Part shown: positions 5,507-6,597 of the stretch, one piece after another | Position numbering within the stretch: the first letter of the stretch is position 1 | Layout: every line of letters starts with the position of its first letter | From: Bacteroidales bacterium | GTDB taxonomy: Bacteria; Bacteroidota; Bacteroidia; Bacteroidales; JAADJA01 | DNA: 6,597 nt | NCBI GenBank assembly: GCA_030635465.1 | Contig: DAOVYU010000061.1 | Span: 1-6,597 of the forward strand | Direction: 5' to 3' | Position numbers and translations under genes: made by a program | The notes under the pieces: model-generated | Seen by the model: only the letters and a program-made list of their open reading frames with translations | Told to the model about the DNA's origin: nothing | The model's database searches: none

Positions 5507-6430
5507 TTATTTATTTGACACCTTATAAGTCAAACCCACAGAAAATAATTCTTTAATCTGAGTTCTAGGCCCTGTATTACCATCTTTATCAGTGATAGGT
5601 GTATTATCATCATACAATATTTGCAATCCAAAACTAGCTGATAGCCAATCATTCACCTTAAGACCTATCATGGTATCCCAGTTAACATCAACATTTTGCG
5701 GATCCTCAATATAATTTGAAAACAATTCAAGCTTCGTATTCAGATTCACATTTTTCCAAATGTCTTTAACAAATAAAAATCTAAAATAAGCACCGAATTC
5801 ATTCCTCACTGTCTCACCTGGTATGAAGCCCTGATCATTAACATAAGCAGGTTCAACACCAAAAGCTCCTGCATTGGCTAAATCCTGATCATTTACAATT
5901 ATCCATCTAACTGTAGCCGGTGAAATATAAAACGACATATATTCAAATGGCCTGTATTCCATACCAACACCAAGGGAAATGTAACCTGGCGCCATAAAAC
6001 CAGATATTTTTTCTTTCTGAGCTGTATCGTCATGAAAATTATAAGCATCTGCAAACTGGGATTTAAAGTTAAAGTTTGCAGAATAGTACCATTTTTCGGC
6101 AGCCTTTAAACCATAATTGGAAAGAAAATCTATCTTATCTTCATTTTTACGAAAGTCTTGTTCTCCTATTCTTGATTGACCATAAGCTAATCCAAGCATA
6201 TTTTCCCATTTCGACTTTCCTTTTTCATATCCAGCATAGAAGTTAAAAAATCCATTTAATGTTATACTGTTATCACCACCTGCTGCCCAATTGGTAAAAG
6301 AAGATTGTGCAAACATAAGTGAAACATCACTATTAATTGTCCATGCTGTATCAGCCTTTTCTTCCTGTCCATTGGCTAAAATAGATACCAATAGGATTCC
6401 ACTTAGAATCAATGTAATTTTATTCATCAT
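5507..6430 (-). CDS. DUF3078 family outer-membrane-type protein
   Basis: A 307-residue envelope protein of a family found mainly in Bacteroidota; its function is not established. It starts with two consecutive ATG codons (6430 and 6427). A signal peptide is clear: MMNKITLILSGILLVSILANG, with cleavage likely before Q22. Near the mature N-terminus is the family motif FTNWAAGGDNS (W48), followed by alternating hydrophobic/polar strands with many aromatic residues (FFNFYAGYEKGKSKWENMLGLAYGQ, WYYSANFNFKSQF) and a last strand FSVGLTYKV, as in outer-membrane beta-barrels. It follows the MscS gene by 36 nt on the same strand, and no good promoter is visible in that gap, so the two are likely co-transcribed. 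Family call is confident; barrel topology is inferred from strand pattern. Confidence 0.85.
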   Translation of the reverse strand: MMNKITLILSGILLVSILANGQEEKADTAWTINSDVSLMFAQSSFTNWAAGGDNSITLNGFFNFYAGYEKGKSKWENMLGLAYGQSRIGEQDFRKNEDKIDFLSNYGLKAAEKWYYSANFNFKSQFADAYNFHDDTAQKEKISGFMAPGYISLGVGMEYRPFEYMSFYISPATVRWIIVNDQDLANAGAFGVEPAYVNDQGFIPGETVRNEFGAYFRFLFVKDIWKNVNLNTKLELFSNYIEDPQNVDVNWDTMIGLKVNDWLSASFGLQILYDDNTPITDKDGNTGPRTQIKELFSVGLTYKVSNK

Positions 6431-6466
6431 TTCTTTGATTTAATACAATAAAAACTATTATTCAAA

Positions 6467-6597
6467 TTATTTTACGTTATGAACATGAACATCTGTTTGT
6501 GGGAATGGAATTGAAATACCTTCTTTATCAAATGTCTTTTTAACATTTTCAATCATATCAAAATGAATTCCCCAGTAATCTGCTGCATTGGCCCATA
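6467..6597 (-). CDS. MscS-family mechanosensitive ion channel, C-terminal part only
   Basis: The last 43 codons of a minus-strand gene whose start lies beyond the window; stop TAA at 6467-6469. The translation has the typical MscS C-terminal end: WANAADYWGIHFDMIENVK, an amphipathic helix region KKTFDKEGI, then SIPFPQTDVHV, the conserved IPFPQxxVH strand that closes the cytoplasmic cage. MscS channels open under membrane tension to release solutes after hypo-osmotic shock. The pore helices are outside the window, so subfamily and topology cannot be judged. The DUF3078 gene follows after 36 nt. Confidence 0.88.
   Translation of the reverse strand, partial: WANAADYWGIHFDMIENVKKTFDKEGISIPFPQTDVHVHNVK

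Noticed and set aside
6431..6480. Separate minus-strand promoter for the DUF3078 gene (ATAATTTG near 6463-6470)
   Set aside because: The TA and TTTG parts are not at the required spacing, and no paired -33 box was found; read-through from the MscS gene explains expression more simply.

Overview
The window looks like an ordinary chromosomal stretch from an AT-rich member of the Bacteroidota (Bacteroidetes). The clues are: several matches to the phylum's promoter pattern (TTG/TTTG, about 20 nt, TAnnTTTG); no Shine-Dalgarno sequences deciding starts; a DUF3078 outer-membrane-type protein; a small protein with a PID-CTERM-like tail; and a panC-panD-UPF0104-radA arrangement that I recall from this phylum. 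Genus cannot be assigned from the sequence alone.

Left part (+ strand). The window opens inside the 3' end of a biotin carboxyl carrier gene (2-211). After a 113-nt spacer holding a good promoter (268-300) and a perfect 13-bp inverted repeat overlapping its -33 box, a tightly packed set of six genes runs from 325 to 4938: a secreted monothiol thioredoxin-like protein, panC, panD, a UPF0104 polytopic membrane protein, rfaE2 and radA. Gaps are 5-12 nt and one pair overlaps, so this is very likely one operon. It joins pantothenate synthesis (panC and panD; panB is not here), an uncharacterised membrane protein, a step of ADP-heptose synthesis for the cell envelope, and recombination repair. A second possible promoter overlaps the end of panC and would start transcription almost at the panD ATG.

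Right part (- strand). The operon meets a convergent block at a hairpin with T-tracts on both sides (4958-4995) that can serve both directions. On the minus strand lie a 77-residue secreted or membrane-anchored protein with its own promoter (5353-5384), a 13-15 bp hairpin (5411-5445) behind the next gene, a DUF3078 beta-barrel-like envelope protein (5507-6430), and the 3' end of an MscS-type mechanosensitive channel gene (6467-6597). The 36-nt gap between the last two suggests co-transcription.

I found no phage, transposon, CRISPR, tRNA or rRNA sequence and no sign of an unknown multi-gene system. The most useful second-look items are start-codon corrections where TTG starts coincide with promoter TTTG motifs, the palindromic operator candidate, the UPF0104 protein in the pantothenate operon, and the small CTERM-like protein.
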